Shown piece by piece: positions 8,910 to 18,287 of a stretch of DNA of 64,000 nucleotides. Origin of the DNA: Caballeronia sordidicola (GTDB taxonomy: Bacteria; Pseudomonadota; Gammaproteobacteria; Burkholderiales; Burkholderiaceae); assembly GCF_001544455.2 (NCBI RefSeq), contig NZ_FCOC02000006.1, positions 213,845-277,844 on the forward strand. Direction: 5' to 3'. The translations under genes were made by a program, and so were the position numbers. The notes beneath the pieces were generated by a model. That model saw only the letters and a program-made list of their open reading frames with translations, was not told the DNA's origin and searched no databases. Within the stretch, counting starts at the first letter, position 1. Each line of letters starts with the position of its first letter.

Positions 8910-10332
8910 ACTTGACGCGGACCGAAGGCCGCGTGAGCAGCTCGCCCAGCACCCGGATCGCATCATCAATTCTGGAGCTCCACGGGTGACCAAAGTTGAG
9001 CCGCACATAGTGCTCGAACGAGTGCGTCGCCGAAAAGATCGGACCTGGAGCGAGGCTGACACCTTGCTCGATCGCCAGGCGGTGCAGTTCCATTGCGTCG
9101 ATAGCCTCGGGAAACTCAAGCCAGAGAAAATACCCGCCGCTCGGATGCGTGCGGCGTACCCCGGCAGGCAGCCAGCGCCGGATAGCGCTATCCATTTCTC
9201 CAAGCTGCTGGTTCAGTGCGCCGCGTAATCTTCGAAGATGCTTGTCGTAGCCGCCATGCTGAAGATAATCGGCAATACCGGCCTGCACCGGAATGCTGGC
9301 CGAGAGAGTCGTCATCAACTTGAGCCGCTGCACTTTGTCCGTGAACCGTCCCGCCGATACCCACCCGATTCGATAGCCCGGCGCAAGCGTCTTCGAAAAC
9401 GAACTGCAGTGCATGACGAGCCCATGCTTGTCGAACGCCAGGGCCGGCAATGGATACTCGGGCTGAAAGTGAAGCTCGCCATAGACATCGTCCTCGATCA
9501 GCGGCACCTCATGCTTTGCGAGCAATTCCACGAGTGCTTTTTTCTTCTCAAGTGAAAGAGTCACTCCTGTCGGGTTCTGAAAATTCGTCATGAACCAGCA
9601 GGCGCGAATCGGATGCTTCTTCAAGGCGTCGGCGAGGGCGGCGAGATCGAGACCCGTTATGGGATCAACCGGGATCTCAACGGCCCGCAAGTCCAGCCGT
9701 TCAATAGCCTGCAATGCGGCATAGAAACCCGGGGATTCGACGGCGACCACGTCGCCTGGCCGGGTGACCGCCATCAGGCACAGGTTCAATGCCTCCAGTG
9801 CGCCGTTGGTGACTACGATCTCTTCGATAGGCTGCGATATGCCCAGGCCCATATAACGCATGGCGACCTGGCGACGCAGGTGTTCATTGCCCGGCGGCAG
9901 ATCGACCACCGTGCTCCACGGGCTGATCAGCCGGGAGGCCTGTGCGAGCGACTTCGCAAGCCGGGGCAGCGGGAAGAGCAGCGGGGAGGGAAAGGCCGAA
10001 CCCAGTGGCACGATACCCGGTGTCTTCGCTGCATTCAGCACGGAAAACACCAGGTCACTGATATCGACCTTGCTTGATTCGGCGAGGGTGGCCGTCCGCG
10101 GTGTTCGTGCCGCGGTGACGGTGGCTCCCGGAGCGACGTAATAGCCGGAGCGCTCCTGCGCGCGCACCAGGCCCCATTCCTCAAGCAGGTAATACGCCCG
10201 AAATACCGTGGATTGACTCACGCCGTGTTGCGCGATGATCTGGCGCAGCGAGGGCATGCGCGAGCCGACCGCGATGCTGCCCGAGCGGATTTCGGCAGCC
10301 ATTGCGTTGGCCAGTATTTCGTATCTGTTCAT
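8908..10332 (-). CDS. MocR-type transcriptional regulator (GntR HTH fused to aminotransferase domain)
   Basis: 474 residues. Residues 1-70 form a GntR-type winged helix (PSLRQIIAQHGVSQSTVFRAYYLLEEWG). From about residue 100 onward is a fold-type I aminotransferase-like domain with the PLP-lysine motif SSFSKTLAPGYRIGW and the substrate-pocket phrase TNFQNPTG. MocR proteins bind PLP to sense amino-acid or vitamin B6 related ligands and usually regulate the divergent neighbour. Here that is the aminotransferase/DapA-like operon starting about 170 bases away, its likely target. The ATG at 10332 is followed directly by the canonical start of the HTH domain. Confidence 0.9.
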   Translation of the reverse strand: MNRYEILANAMAAEIRSGSIAVGSRMPSLRQIIAQHGVSQSTVFRAYYLLEEWGLVRAQERSGYYVAPGATVTAARTPRTATLAESSKVDISDLVFSVLNAAKTPGIVPLGSAFPSPLLFPLPRLAKSLAQASRLISPWSTVVDLPPGNEHLRRQVAMRYMGLGISQPIEEIVVTNGALEALNLCLMAVTRPGDVVAVESPGFYAALQAIERLDLRAVEIPVDPITGLDLAALADALKKHPIRACWFMTNFQNPTGVTLSLEKKKALVELLAKHEVPLIEDDVYGELHFQPEYPLPALAFDKHGLVMHCSSFSKTLAPGYRIGWVSAGRFTDKVQRLKLMTTLSASIPVQAGIADYLQHGGYDKHLRRLRGALNQQLGEMDSAIRRWLPAGVRRTHPSGGYFLWLEFPEAIDAMELHRLAIEQGVSLAPGPIFSATHSFEHYVRLNFGHPWSSRIDDAIRVLGELLTRPSVRVK

Positions 10333-10499
10333 CGGCTTTCAGTGTCCCCGCGCTTATTGCTGCACGTCCCAACTGCTTCGTTAAAAAATCGTCATCTGCT
10401 GCTATGGCGATGCCTGCCATTTTCTTATGCTTCGTATCAGAAGGAAAGCGGCATCGCGTGACACGGTGGCCGATTCTCCGCCCTCCCGAACATTTGCGT

Positions 10500-11765
10500 G
10501 TGGTTACTGGAAGCCAGTTCGAATTGAATATCGAAACTTCACCGTATGCGGGCGCGACCCGTCGCGTGCAACCGTCGGCTATTCGCCAGTTGTTTTCGCT
10601 GTTGGCGAGACCTGATGTCATCTCGCTTGCCGGTGGTTTTCCAAGCGCCGCCGCGCTTGATCTTAACGGGCTGCGCGGAGCCACGGAGCGTGCGCTTATC
10701 TCGTCGCTTGCGACATCGTTTCAATATGGCAATAGCGAAGGTCATGAGCCGCTCAGGGAATTGATTGCCCAGCGTGCGAAGGCGAAGGGCATGAAGCTCG
10801 GCGCGCCGGATGTTCTTGTGACCACGGGATCGCAACAGGCGATCGACCTGATCACGCGCGTACTGGTGGATCCAGGCGACCACGTAGCGGTTGAGTCTCC
10901 CACTTATCTCGGCGCACTGCAGGCATTCCAGTTTCAAGGTGCCGACGTGCTGGCCGCGCCAACGGATCACGAAGGCGTGAGGGTGGAGCAACTCGAAGCA
11001 ATGGTCGTGCAGCATAGGCCGAAGCTGCTGTACCTGATTCCGAATTTTGCCAATCCGACAGGCCATGTGATGTCTTTGCGGCGTCGCAAACAGGTTCTGG
11101 CGCTTGCGAGGACCCACCGCTTTTTCATTGTCGAAGACGATGCGTATGGCGAGCTCTATTTTCAGGATCCGCCTCCGCCTTCGCTATTCGCATTGGCCAA
11201 CGATGAGGAACGCCAATGGGTGGTCCATCTGGCGAGCTTTTCGAAAATACTCGCGCCCGGACTCCGGCTTGCATGGATGTCGGCACCCGTTGAACTCCTG
11301 CGTCACCTGATCGTCGCCAAGCAACTGGGCGATACGCACGCGTCGACCCTGGCGCAGCTTGTCGCGTTCCATTATCTGAATGCGGGATCGCTCGAACCGT
11401 CGCTCGGCCGCATGCGGCGCTTCTATGAAAATCAGGCGCGCGCCATGCAGCGAGCGATCAAGGCAGAACTGAGCGGCACGCCATTCAACGCGATGCATCC
11501 GGAAGGCGGCATGTTCTATTGGGCGGATCTTCCATACGTGGATACGTCAGCCATGCTGCGCAACGCGATCGACGAACACGGCGTGGCCTACGTACCCGGC
11601 CCGGCGTTTTATGCCGGGAATCCGAGCCGTACGCGTTTGCGATTGTCGTTTGCCAGCGCATCGGTCGAGCAGATCGGGGAGGGCATCCGGCGTCTCGCGC
11701 GCTGTATCCGGTGGGACCGCGTGGAGGCATCGAATCAGATGACGCGGGCGGAGCATTTGCCATGA
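10500..11765 (+). CDS. PLP-dependent class I/II aminotransferase (2-aminoadipate aminotransferase-like)
   Basis: About 421 residues from a GTG at 10500. The frame stays open upstream to a TTG at 10302, with in-frame ATGs at 10404 and 10410, but residues before SQFELNIETSPYAG do not look conserved and the longest version would overlap the MocR gene. None of the starts has a clear ribosome binding site, so the start is uncertain. The family is supported by PSAIRQLF, DVISLAGGFPS, TTGSQQAIDL, PNFANPTG and the PLP-lysine motif ASFSKILAPGLRLAW. Related enzymes transaminate 2-aminoadipate, aromatic or branched-chain amino acids. Its stop overlaps the next gene (ATGA), so the two form an operon probably controlled by the divergent MocR protein. 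Confidence 0.85.
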   Translation: MVTGSQFELNIETSPYAGATRRVQPSAIRQLFSLLARPDVISLAGGFPSAAALDLNGLRGATERALISSLATSFQYGNSEGHEPLRELIAQRAKAKGMKLGAPDVLVTTGSQQAIDLITRVLVDPGDHVAVESPTYLGALQAFQFQGADVLAAPTDHEGVRVEQLEAMVVQHRPKLLYLIPNFANPTGHVMSLRRRKQVLALARTHRFFIVEDDAYGELYFQDPPPPSLFALANDEERQWVVHLASFSKILAPGLRLAWMSAPVELLRHLIVAKQLGDTHASTLAQLVAFHYLNAGSLEPSLGRMRRFYENQARAMQRAIKAELSGTPFNAMHPEGGMFYWADLPYVDTSAMLRNAIDEHGVAYVPGPAFYAGNPSRTRLRLSFASASVEQIGEGIRRLARCIRWDRVEASNQMTRAEHLP

Positions 11766-12676
11766 CCGGATCATTGTTGTCGCCCGGGTTGTTGCAAGGG
11801 TCGATTGTGGCGTTGCTTACGCCAATGACGCCCGATGAGAAGATCGATTTCCCCGCACTGGAACGGCTCATCGACCTGCATGTGGATGCTGGAACGAGCG
11901 CGATCGTGGTTGCATCGACGACAGGGGAAGGACCGGCACTTACGTTCAAGGAGCATGTGCGCCTGTATCGCGCGGCCGTCCTCTGCGCCGAGGGCCGGAT
12001 TCCCGTGATCGCCGGCCTGGGGTCGCCCTCCACGCATGCCGCGTGCGAGTTGGCGAGAGCAGCCGCGACGGAACAGGCCGACGCCATTCTCTGCGTGACG
12101 CCGTACTACAACCGGCTCAATCCATTGGGCTTGCAGCGCCATTTCACGACAGTGGCCGAAGCAGCCGGTACGCCGGTCATTCTCCATGACGTACCGCACT
12201 GCACTGGCGTAACGCTTCCCGAAGATCTGATCGTGGCGTTGAGCAGCCATCCGAACATCATCGGCCTGAAGGATGCCACAGGCGACCTGCATCGCGCGGA
12301 GCGGCTGCTGCATGCTGTCAGCGCGGGGTTCCAGATTTTCAGCGGCGACGATTCGACGGCTTTCGCCTTGATGGCCGCGGGCGGCGCCGGCGTCATTTCC
12401 GTGGCGGCGAATGTCGCGCCCTCCGCAGTTCGCGCCATGTGCGATGCACTCCGGCGAGGCGACACGGAAGACGCCAGCCGGATCAATGACAGCTTGCAGC
12501 CGCTCTATGCATTCCTCGCGGCCGAGACGAATCCTGTTCCTGCAAAGTGGCTTGCGCACCGGATCGGATGGACGGATGCGACGTTGCGCTTGCCACTTGC
12601 CATTTCCCCGGAACTCGCTTGCGATTTCTCACGCAACGGCGCGCTCGTTTCCTGTGCGGCGTTGCTGGGCCGCTAG
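11762..12676 (+). CDS. dihydrodipicolinate synthase-family (DapA-like) aldolase/lyase with altered active site
   Basis: 304 residues. ATG at 11762 overlaps the aminotransferase stop by 4 bases. The TIM-barrel Schiff-base family is clear: TTGEG (Thr53-Thr54), TPYYNR (Tyr115-Tyr116) and the Schiff-base lysine in GLKDATGD (Lys170). Against the E. coli enzyme pattern ILYNVPSRTG this protein reads ILHDVPHCTG, so the positions of catalytic Tyr133 and substrate-binding Arg138 are His142 and Cys147. A normal dihydrodipicolinate synthase role is therefore unlikely. Another pyruvate-forming or pyruvate-using lyase, or a deaminase of a keto-acid intermediate produced by the partner aminotransferase, fits better (inference). 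Confidence 0.87.
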   Translation: MTGSLLSPGLLQGSIVALLTPMTPDEKIDFPALERLIDLHVDAGTSAIVVASTTGEGPALTFKEHVRLYRAAVLCAEGRIPVIAGLGSPSTHAACELARAAATEQADAILCVTPYYNRLNPLGLQRHFTTVAEAAGTPVILHDVPHCTGVTLPEDLIVALSSHPNIIGLKDATGDLHRAERLLHAVSAGFQIFSGDDSTAFALMAAGGAGVISVAANVAPSAVRAMCDALRRGDTEDASRINDSLQPLYAFLAAETNPVPAKWLAHRIGWTDATLRLPLAISPELACDFSRNGALVSCAALLGR

Positions 12677-12795
12677 CGCGAGCAGTCGAATGAATGCGAA
12701 TAAACCAAAACGAATGAATCAACACGATTGGTCGAGGGCCGCATCTGACTGAAGTGCGTTCCCTTTGTCTCGCCACCTCTGGATCATGAATAAAA

Positions 12796-14391
12796 ATGAG
12801 TGATGTAATCTCGGACACCGTTGTCGAACACCACGGATCACACGATATCCCCGTCGGATGGCGTCGCTGGTTGCTGGCGACCAATCACAAGGACATCGGC
12901 ACGCTCTATCTCTTGTTTGCCATCACGAACCTCATGATCGGCGGCGTGATGGCCCTGATGATCCGGGCTGAGTTGTTCGAGCCGGGACTGCAGATCATGC
13001 GGCCGGAGTTCTTCAACCAGTTGTCGACCGAGCATGGGCTCATCATGATCTTCGGAGCGGTCATGCCGGCTTTCGTCGGCCTCGCCAACTGGATGATTCC
13101 GCTGCAGATCGGGGCATCCGACATGGCCTTCGCCCGGATGAACAACCTGAGTTTCTGGCTGCTGCCCGTATCCAGCATCCTGTTGGTCGGCTCATTCTGG
13201 GTTCCCGGCGGCGCGCCTGCCGCAGGGTGGACCATGTATGCGCCACTGTCCACGCAGATGGGACCAGGCATGGACCTGTCGATCTTCGCGATTCATCTGG
13301 CGGGCGCTTCCTCGATCATGGGCGCGATCAACATCATTGTGACGATCCTCAACATGCGTGCGCCCGGCATGACCTTGATGAAGATGCCGATGTTCGCGTG
13401 GACGTGGCTCATTACTGCGTTCCTGCTCATCGCAATCATGCCCGTGCTGGCCGGCGCGGTAACCATGCTGCTTTTCGACCGGCACTTCGGCACGTCGTTT
13501 TTCAATGCGGCGGGAGGCGGCGATCCGGTCCTGTACCAGCACATTTTCTGGTTCTTCGGACATCCGGAAGTCTATGTGATGATCCTGCCCGGCTTCGGGA
13601 TGGTCTCTCAGGTGATCCCGGCATTCTCCCGCAAGCCACTGTTCGGCTATGCCTCGATGGTGTACGCAACCTCGTCCATTGGCATTCTCTCGTTCATGGT
13701 CTGGGCACACCACATGTTCGTGACCGGCATGCCCGTGACCGCGCAGTTGTTCTTCATGTACGCAACCATGACCATCGCCGTGCCGACAGGCGTGAAGGTA
13801 TTCAACTGGATTGCGACGATGTGGCGCGGTTCGCTTACCTTCGAGACACCCATGCTCTTTGCGATGGGGTTCATCTTCGTGTTCGTCGTGGGTGGATTGA
13901 CCGGTGTGACGCTCGCCATGGCGCCGTTGAACGTCGCGTTGCATGGCACGTACTACATCATTGCGCACTTTCACTACGTGATGGTGGCCGGTTCGCTTTT
14001 CAGCATCTTCGCAGGCTGGTATTACTGGGTGCCGAAATGGACCGGCTATATGTACAACGAATTGCGCGGAAAGATTCACTTCTGGGGATCGATGATCTTC
14101 TTCAACGTCACGTTCTTTCCCATGCATTTCCTGGGGCTTGCCGGCATGCCGCGGCGCTATGCCGACTACCCCGCGCAATTCACGGACTTCAACCAGATCG
14201 CGACGATCGGCGCGTTTGGTTTTGGTCTCCTGCAGGTCTACTTTCTTTTCTGGATCGCTTTACCCGCGTATCGCGGGACGGGTCTTGTGCGGGCGGAAAC
14301 GAAACCGTGGGACGGCGCCGAGGGCCTCGAGTGGACATTGCCGAGCCCCGTGCCATTTCATTCATTTGAAACGCCGCCTCGCGTGGAATAG
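12796..14391 (+). CDS. ctaD: cytochrome c oxidase subunit I (aa3 type), orphan copy
   Basis: 531 residues with the 12-helix haem-copper oxidase pattern. Ligands are all present: His80 (haem a), His256 in GHPEVY with the cross-link Tyr260, His305-His306 (CuB), His391 (haem a3) and His393 (haem a) in HFHYV. Proton-channel residues are kept: Asp109 in GASDMAF and Glu258 (D channel, A1 type) and Lys334 in TGVKVF (K channel). Subunits II and III and haem-assembly genes are absent on both sides, so this subunit must borrow partners from another locus or form an alternative oxidase. The product sits in the inner membrane and reduces oxygen to water. Confidence 0.95.
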   Translation: MSDVISDTVVEHHGSHDIPVGWRRWLLATNHKDIGTLYLLFAITNLMIGGVMALMIRAELFEPGLQIMRPEFFNQLSTEHGLIMIFGAVMPAFVGLANWMIPLQIGASDMAFARMNNLSFWLLPVSSILLVGSFWVPGGAPAAGWTMYAPLSTQMGPGMDLSIFAIHLAGASSIMGAINIIVTILNMRAPGMTLMKMPMFAWTWLITAFLLIAIMPVLAGAVTMLLFDRHFGTSFFNAAGGGDPVLYQHIFWFFGHPEVYVMILPGFGMVSQVIPAFSRKPLFGYASMVYATSSIGILSFMVWAHHMFVTGMPVTAQLFFMYATMTIAVPTGVKVFNWIATMWRGSLTFETPMLFAMGFIFVFVVGGLTGVTLAMAPLNVALHGTYYIIAHFHYVMVAGSLFSIFAGWYYWVPKWTGYMYNELRGKIHFWGSMIFFNVTFFPMHFLGLAGMPRRYADYPAQFTDFNQIATIGAFGFGLLQVYFLFWIALPAYRGTGLVRAETKPWDGAEGLEWTLPSPVPFHSFETPPRVE

Positions 14392-14556
14392 CGCTGGCCA
14401 TGAGGCGGAGGAAAGAAGCACGGGCGTTAGACCCAACGTACCGGATGTCGGGTGCGCACAGTCCGCTTCCCTGGACGGAACCTGCTCTGGCGTCTCGATT
14501 ACCTGTTAAGTGGGTCGGGTCGGTCAATTTAAAAATCGTCCGTCGATGATGACAAG

Positions 14557-15441
14557 TCAATCAGGAGAACTTCGACGAACATGTTGGACAAAAGCCTTGA
14601 TCGCCGGGGCTCGCTCATGGCGGCGAAATGCGGCCGCCACTTCGGACGGGATCGCTTTACCTGAAATGGGCCGGTAGGTGATACCCGGCAAGGCCACGCA
14701 GGACGCGAGCGTATGAGGGACGACGGCTACGTTCCCACCCAGCGCTACTTGAGCCAGGACTGCCGCCAAGGTGCCGGGGCGGGGTCCCAGCAAGGGCGTG
14801 AATCGTCCTCGCCGGCCAATTTCCAACGTGCCGAAATCCTGCTCAGGCACGACAAAATGCTCGCCGCGCAACTGCGCGGGCGCTATGGCATCAAATGCGC
14901 AGAGTGGGGAGTCTGTGGGCAGCGCCAGTGTGAAGATGTCGCGATACACCGTTACTGCCTGGATTCCTTCCAGATATTGGATAGGAGGACGAACGTAGGC
15001 CACATCGATCTGTTCGTCGACGAGCATGGACGCGACACGATCCATTACAACCTCCACGAGATCGAACTCTATGCCGGGATGCCCGGCGCGAAACGCTCTG
15101 ATTGTCTGTTGCAGCACTCCCGCATAGGCGGCCGACGCCACATAACCTACAGCGATGCGTCCAAGTTCGCCGCGTTCGGCGAAAGAGGCGCGCTCGGCCC
15201 CGCGTGTCAGATGTTCGAGCGCTGCAAGCACGTCGACAAGATAGGCCTCGCCCGCATCTGTCAGCGTGACCGAGCGCTTGGTCCTGTGAAATAGCCGCAC
15301 GCCGAGCAGCCGCTCTGCCTCCTGGATCTGCTTGGTCAGCGAGGGCGGTGCAATGCCGAGTTCCTCGGCCGCCCGCGAGAAATGAAGATGTTTCGCCACG
15401 CACACGAAGCAGCGGATATGCCGAAGTTCTGGTAGCCGCAT
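14557..15441 (-). CDS. LysR-family transcriptional regulator
   Basis: 294 residues. N-terminal helix-turn-helix (LHFSRAAEELGIAPPSLTKQIQEAE, about 19-43), then a periplasmic-binding-protein-like effector domain from about residue 90. It is transcribed away from the MFS drug-type transporter at 15544 with about 100 bases between the two starts, the classic arrangement in which a LysR protein controls its divergent neighbour. The shared interval is AT-rich and carries an inverted TTAAT/ATTAA pair. Confidence 0.92.
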   Translation of the reverse strand: MRLPELRHIRCFVCVAKHLHFSRAAEELGIAPPSLTKQIQEAERLLGVRLFHRTKRSVTLTDAGEAYLVDVLAALEHLTRGAERASFAERGELGRIAVGYVASAAYAGVLQQTIRAFRAGHPGIEFDLVEVVMDRVASMLVDEQIDVAYVRPPIQYLEGIQAVTVYRDIFTLALPTDSPLCAFDAIAPAQLRGEHFVVPEQDFGTLEIGRRGRFTPLLGPRPGTLAAVLAQVALGGNVAVVPHTLASCVALPGITYRPISGKAIPSEVAAAFRRHERAPAIKAFVQHVRRSSPD

Positions 15442-15452
15442 GGAATGTACAT

Positions 15453-15483
15453 TTTCGTTAATTATTTTGCGATTCTATATTAA
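15453..15483. promoter_or_regulatory. AT-rich divergent promoter/operator region between LysR and MFS genes
   Basis: TTAAT (15458-15462) and ATTAA (15479-15483) form an inverted pair in an AT-rich island inside GC-rich DNA. TATATT at 15476-15481 could serve as a -10 element. The exact site bound by the LysR protein is not determined. Confidence 0.35.
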
Positions 15484-15543
15484 TGACTGGAAACGACGCT
15501 GCGCCTATCATCGGCGTCATTCTTCAGTCCTGGTTTCGATCCC

Positions 15544-17196
15544 ATGTCCATCACGCGCCATACCGATTCAGTAACGAGTCTTTCCGAGGTTCGTCCAGCG
15601 GCAGCAGATCACTTGAATAGTCAGCCGGGCGCGGCGCCAAAGGCAGGGTTAGCCGATCTCCCACCGTTGACGGCGCGCGGGCGACGATTCGTTCTGGTTA
15701 CTGCATCGGCCGCGTGTTCGCTTACCGTGCTGGACGCCAACGTGGTCGCCGTGTCCTTGCCAGCCATAGCAAGGTCGTTTCACGCTACGTTTGCCGATGT
15801 CGAATGGGTGGTGAGCGCCTACATGGTGGCGTTTGCGTCTTGTCTGCTGGCGGCGGGTGGCTTGGCCGACCGCATTGGACGGAAGAAAACGTTGATGCTC
15901 GGTCTGGCCGTGTTCTCGCTCGCATCGCTCGGATGCGGACTGGCGCCGTCGATGTTCATTCTCAATGTCGCGCGTGCAGCGAAAGGGTTCGGGGCGGCGA
16001 TGTTCCTGACATCGGCGCTGGCGGTCATCGCGCATACGTTTCATGAAGGACAGGAGCGTGCCAGAGCCTGGGCGGTCTGGGGCACATGCATGGGACTTGC
16101 AACGACTGCGGCGCCACTTATAGGCGGCGCGATTACGCAGTGGATCGGCTGGCGCTGGATTTTTCTTTTGAACTTGCCTGTGTGTGCGGTCCTGGCTGTC
16201 TGTGTCAAAACCGGCATTCGCGATTCGTTCAACCCGAATGCCGGTGCGGTCGATGTGCTGGGCAGCGTGCTGTTTGGCGCAGGGCTTTCGCTGGGGATCT
16301 GGGGGCTCATTGGTGCGCCAGGCGACGGCTGGGAAAGCATGCCCACGGTTTTGAGGTTTGCCGGCTGCGTGTTGTTGCTGGCTGGATTCGTCCAGGTCGA
16401 GCGGCTCAAGCAGCACCCAATGATCGACCTGGCGCTCTTTCGGCAACCGCGGTTCGTCGCCGCTGTGCTTGCCATGTTCGGCTATGCGGCTTGCGCTCAA
16501 GTCATGATGACTTTTCTGCCGCTCTACCTGCAAAACGCATTTGGTCTGTCCTCGATCGCCGCAGGTCTGGGTATGCTGCCGTTTGCGATTGCGATGATCG
16601 TGGGACCTCATGCAGGTTCCGCGCTCGGCACACGAATCCGCAGTCATTCGGTATTGACGACCGGGTTGTTGCTGATCGGAGCGGGGAATCTGGCCACCGC
16701 ATTCGTTGCAGGCGATGCGCGCTACCTGCTTGTCGCGATCGGAATGCTGCTGACAGGTTTAGGCGCGGGCATTCTCAACGGCGACACTCAGAAGGCGATC
16801 ATGGCGTGCGTGCCGACCAATCGGACCGGCATGGCTTCCGGCATCAGCACCACGACCCGGTTCACCGCGATTGTCACATCGGTCGGAGTGCTTGGAGCGG
16901 TGCTTGCCGCGCGGACGCGCGTTGGCCTTGATTCGAGCGCCGCGGCCATAAGTGGATCTGGCGTGCGGCTCGGCGCTGACTTCCTTTCGAGCGTGCTCGC
17001 GGGGGATGTCGTGCAAGCGACTGCTCATCTTCCGCCTGAAGCGAGAATGGCGATTGAACATGCGGCCCGGGTAAGTTTCGCCGGGGGTTTTGCATCGGCA
17101 TTGTGTGTGGCGGGCGTGCTCGCAATGGTGATTGCCGCGGGCGTCTGGATACTGTCGAGCCGGCGCGAGGGACCGGACGCACGGCGTACTGGTTAA
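15544..17196 (+). CDS. MFS transporter, DHA2 (EmrB/QacA) drug:H+ antiporter family
   Basis: 550 residues with about 14 hydrophobic segments. The first-helix motif LDANVVAVSLPAIAR (63-77) is the DHA2 signature (usual form LDxTVVNVALP). Motif A, GGLADRIGRKK, follows at 105-115 and the antiporter motif-C region GLATTAAPLIGG later. Members export drugs, dyes, solvents or host-derived phenolics using the proton gradient. An N-terminal cytoplasmic tail of about 45 residues precedes the first helix. No membrane-fusion or outer-membrane partner gene is present. Probable control by the divergent LysR gene at 14557-15441. Confidence 0.9.
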   Translation: MSITRHTDSVTSLSEVRPAAADHLNSQPGAAPKAGLADLPPLTARGRRFVLVTASAACSLTVLDANVVAVSLPAIARSFHATFADVEWVVSAYMVAFASCLLAAGGLADRIGRKKTLMLGLAVFSLASLGCGLAPSMFILNVARAAKGFGAAMFLTSALAVIAHTFHEGQERARAWAVWGTCMGLATTAAPLIGGAITQWIGWRWIFLLNLPVCAVLAVCVKTGIRDSFNPNAGAVDVLGSVLFGAGLSLGIWGLIGAPGDGWESMPTVLRFAGCVLLLAGFVQVERLKQHPMIDLALFRQPRFVAAVLAMFGYAACAQVMMTFLPLYLQNAFGLSSIAAGLGMLPFAIAMIVGPHAGSALGTRIRSHSVLTTGLLLIGAGNLATAFVAGDARYLLVAIGMLLTGLGAGILNGDTQKAIMACVPTNRTGMASGISTTTRFTAIVTSVGVLGAVLAARTRVGLDSSAAAISGSGVRLGADFLSSVLAGDVVQATAHLPPEARMAIEHAARVSFAGGFASALCVAGVLAMVIAAGVWILSSRREGPDARRTG

Positions 17197-17270
17197 TACC
17201 GCACCTTCCGCTTCCGGTGTCCAATAGGGCGATAAGCAAAGGCAACCCGCGCAGCGATGCCTTGTTCAGA

Positions 17271-17295
17271 AGAAAGCGAGTTTCATTCGCTCGCT
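17271..17295 (-). terminator. candidate intrinsic terminator of the SDR gene
   Basis: On the minus strand AGCGAG (17295-17290) pairs with CTCGCT (17280-17275) across a 9-base loop and is followed by TTCTTCT. The stem begins at the stop codon of the SDR gene that ends at 17294. Confidence 0.5.
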
Positions 17296-18067
17296 ACTTG
17301 GTCGTATAACCGCCGTTGATCAGGATGGTTTGCCCCGTGATCCACCACCCGTCGCTCACCAGATGACGGATGAAGGGCACCACATCTTCAATGTCGGTCA
17401 AACCCGTTTTAGAGAAGGGCGAGAGTGCGGCGGCGCTCCTGTGATAAGCCACGGCGTCCGCGCCCTCGGCAGGATAGAAGAACGGCGTGTCCATGGGGCC
17501 TGGCCCGACAGCCGTCACGGAGATGCCCCGCGCGCCGAATTCCTTTGCCGCCGCGCGCGTGAAATGCTCGACCGGCGCTTTGGTGCCGGCATAAGCGGCA
17601 TAAAACGGTGTGAATGCGCCAAGCAGCGACGTGACCAGCGTGACGATCTTGCCATTGTCGTTCACGTGCTTGCCCGCTTCTCTGAGAAAGAAGAACGCAG
17701 ACTTGGAATTCACCGCTGTCATTTCATCGTATTCGGCCTCGGAGATGTCGACTAACGACTTCTTGAGCACCTTGCCTACCGTATTGATCGCGATATCGGG
17801 GCGGCCCACGGCAGCGGCGACATCCGAGAACAGCTTCTCGACCGCGCCGGCCGAAGTCAGGTCGGCCTGGAAAGCGACCGCCGTGGCGCCTGCCGACTTG
17901 ATCGCGGAAAGTGTCTCTTCCGCAGCGGCCTTCGACCCGGCGCTGTTGTAGTGGATTGCCACCGCCTTCGCGCCCTGCGCGGCGAGGTCCCGTGCAATCA
18001 GGCCACCGAGATTTTTCGCTCCGCCTGCGATGACGACGGTCTTGCCCTTGATGCTGTGGTTTGCCAT
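17294..18067 (-). CDS. short-chain dehydrogenase/reductase (SDR)
   Basis: 257 residues, classical SDR length. A cofactor motif AGGAKNLGG at the first Rossmann turn is a variant of TGxxxGIG. Catalytic residues are Ser in LVTSLLG, Tyr and Lys in YAGTK, with PGPMDTPFF after the sixth strand. The Asn-Ser-Ala-Gly-Ser stretch after HY suggests NADP preference (inference). Substrate unknown. It diverges from the LysR gene at 18288 with 220 bases between, including a perfect 8+8 palindrome, so that regulator probably controls it. Confidence 0.9.
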   Translation of the reverse strand: MANHSIKGKTVVIAGGAKNLGGLIARDLAAQGAKAVAIHYNSAGSKAAAEETLSAIKSAGATAVAFQADLTSAGAVEKLFSDVAAAVGRPDIAINTVGKVLKKSLVDISEAEYDEMTAVNSKSAFFFLREAGKHVNDNGKIVTLVTSLLGAFTPFYAAYAGTKAPVEHFTRAAAKEFGARGISVTAVGPGPMDTPFFYPAEGADAVAYHRSAAALSPFSKTGLTDIEDVVPFIRHLVSDGWWITGQTILINGGYTTK

Positions 18068-18152
18068 GGTTCATCCCCAGTGCCGAAGCCGCCCTATGCG
18101 GCTTCTCATCTGGCTGGATGATATATTCCAGAAAAATCATTTAAATCTACTG

Positions 18153-18175
18153 TTTCTGACATCACTGGTCAGAAA
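18153..18175. promoter_or_regulatory. perfect palindromic operator candidate between SDR and LysR genes
   Basis: TTTCTGAC (18153-18160) and GTCAGAAA (18168-18175) are exact inverted repeats separated by ATCACTG. The site lies between the divergent starts (18067 and 18288) in locally AT-rich DNA. A related half-site CCAGAAA occurs just upstream, at about 18128-18134. It contains the T-N11-A geometry of LysR sites, so it is the likely binding site of the adjacent LysR protein. Confidence 0.65.
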
Positions 18176-18287
18176 AGTCGAACAGTGCAACGCGCATATC
18201 CGGACATGACGATAAGCAACGGCGGCAGCGCATGCTTACCTGATCCATACACAATCGAGCCGCGCGCTCGCGAAGCCAGGAGCACAT

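Noticed and set aside
13192..14178. 328-codon minus-strand open frame inside ctaD
   Set aside because: His/Arg/Glu-rich mirror of a strongly conserved oxidase subunit; not a gene.
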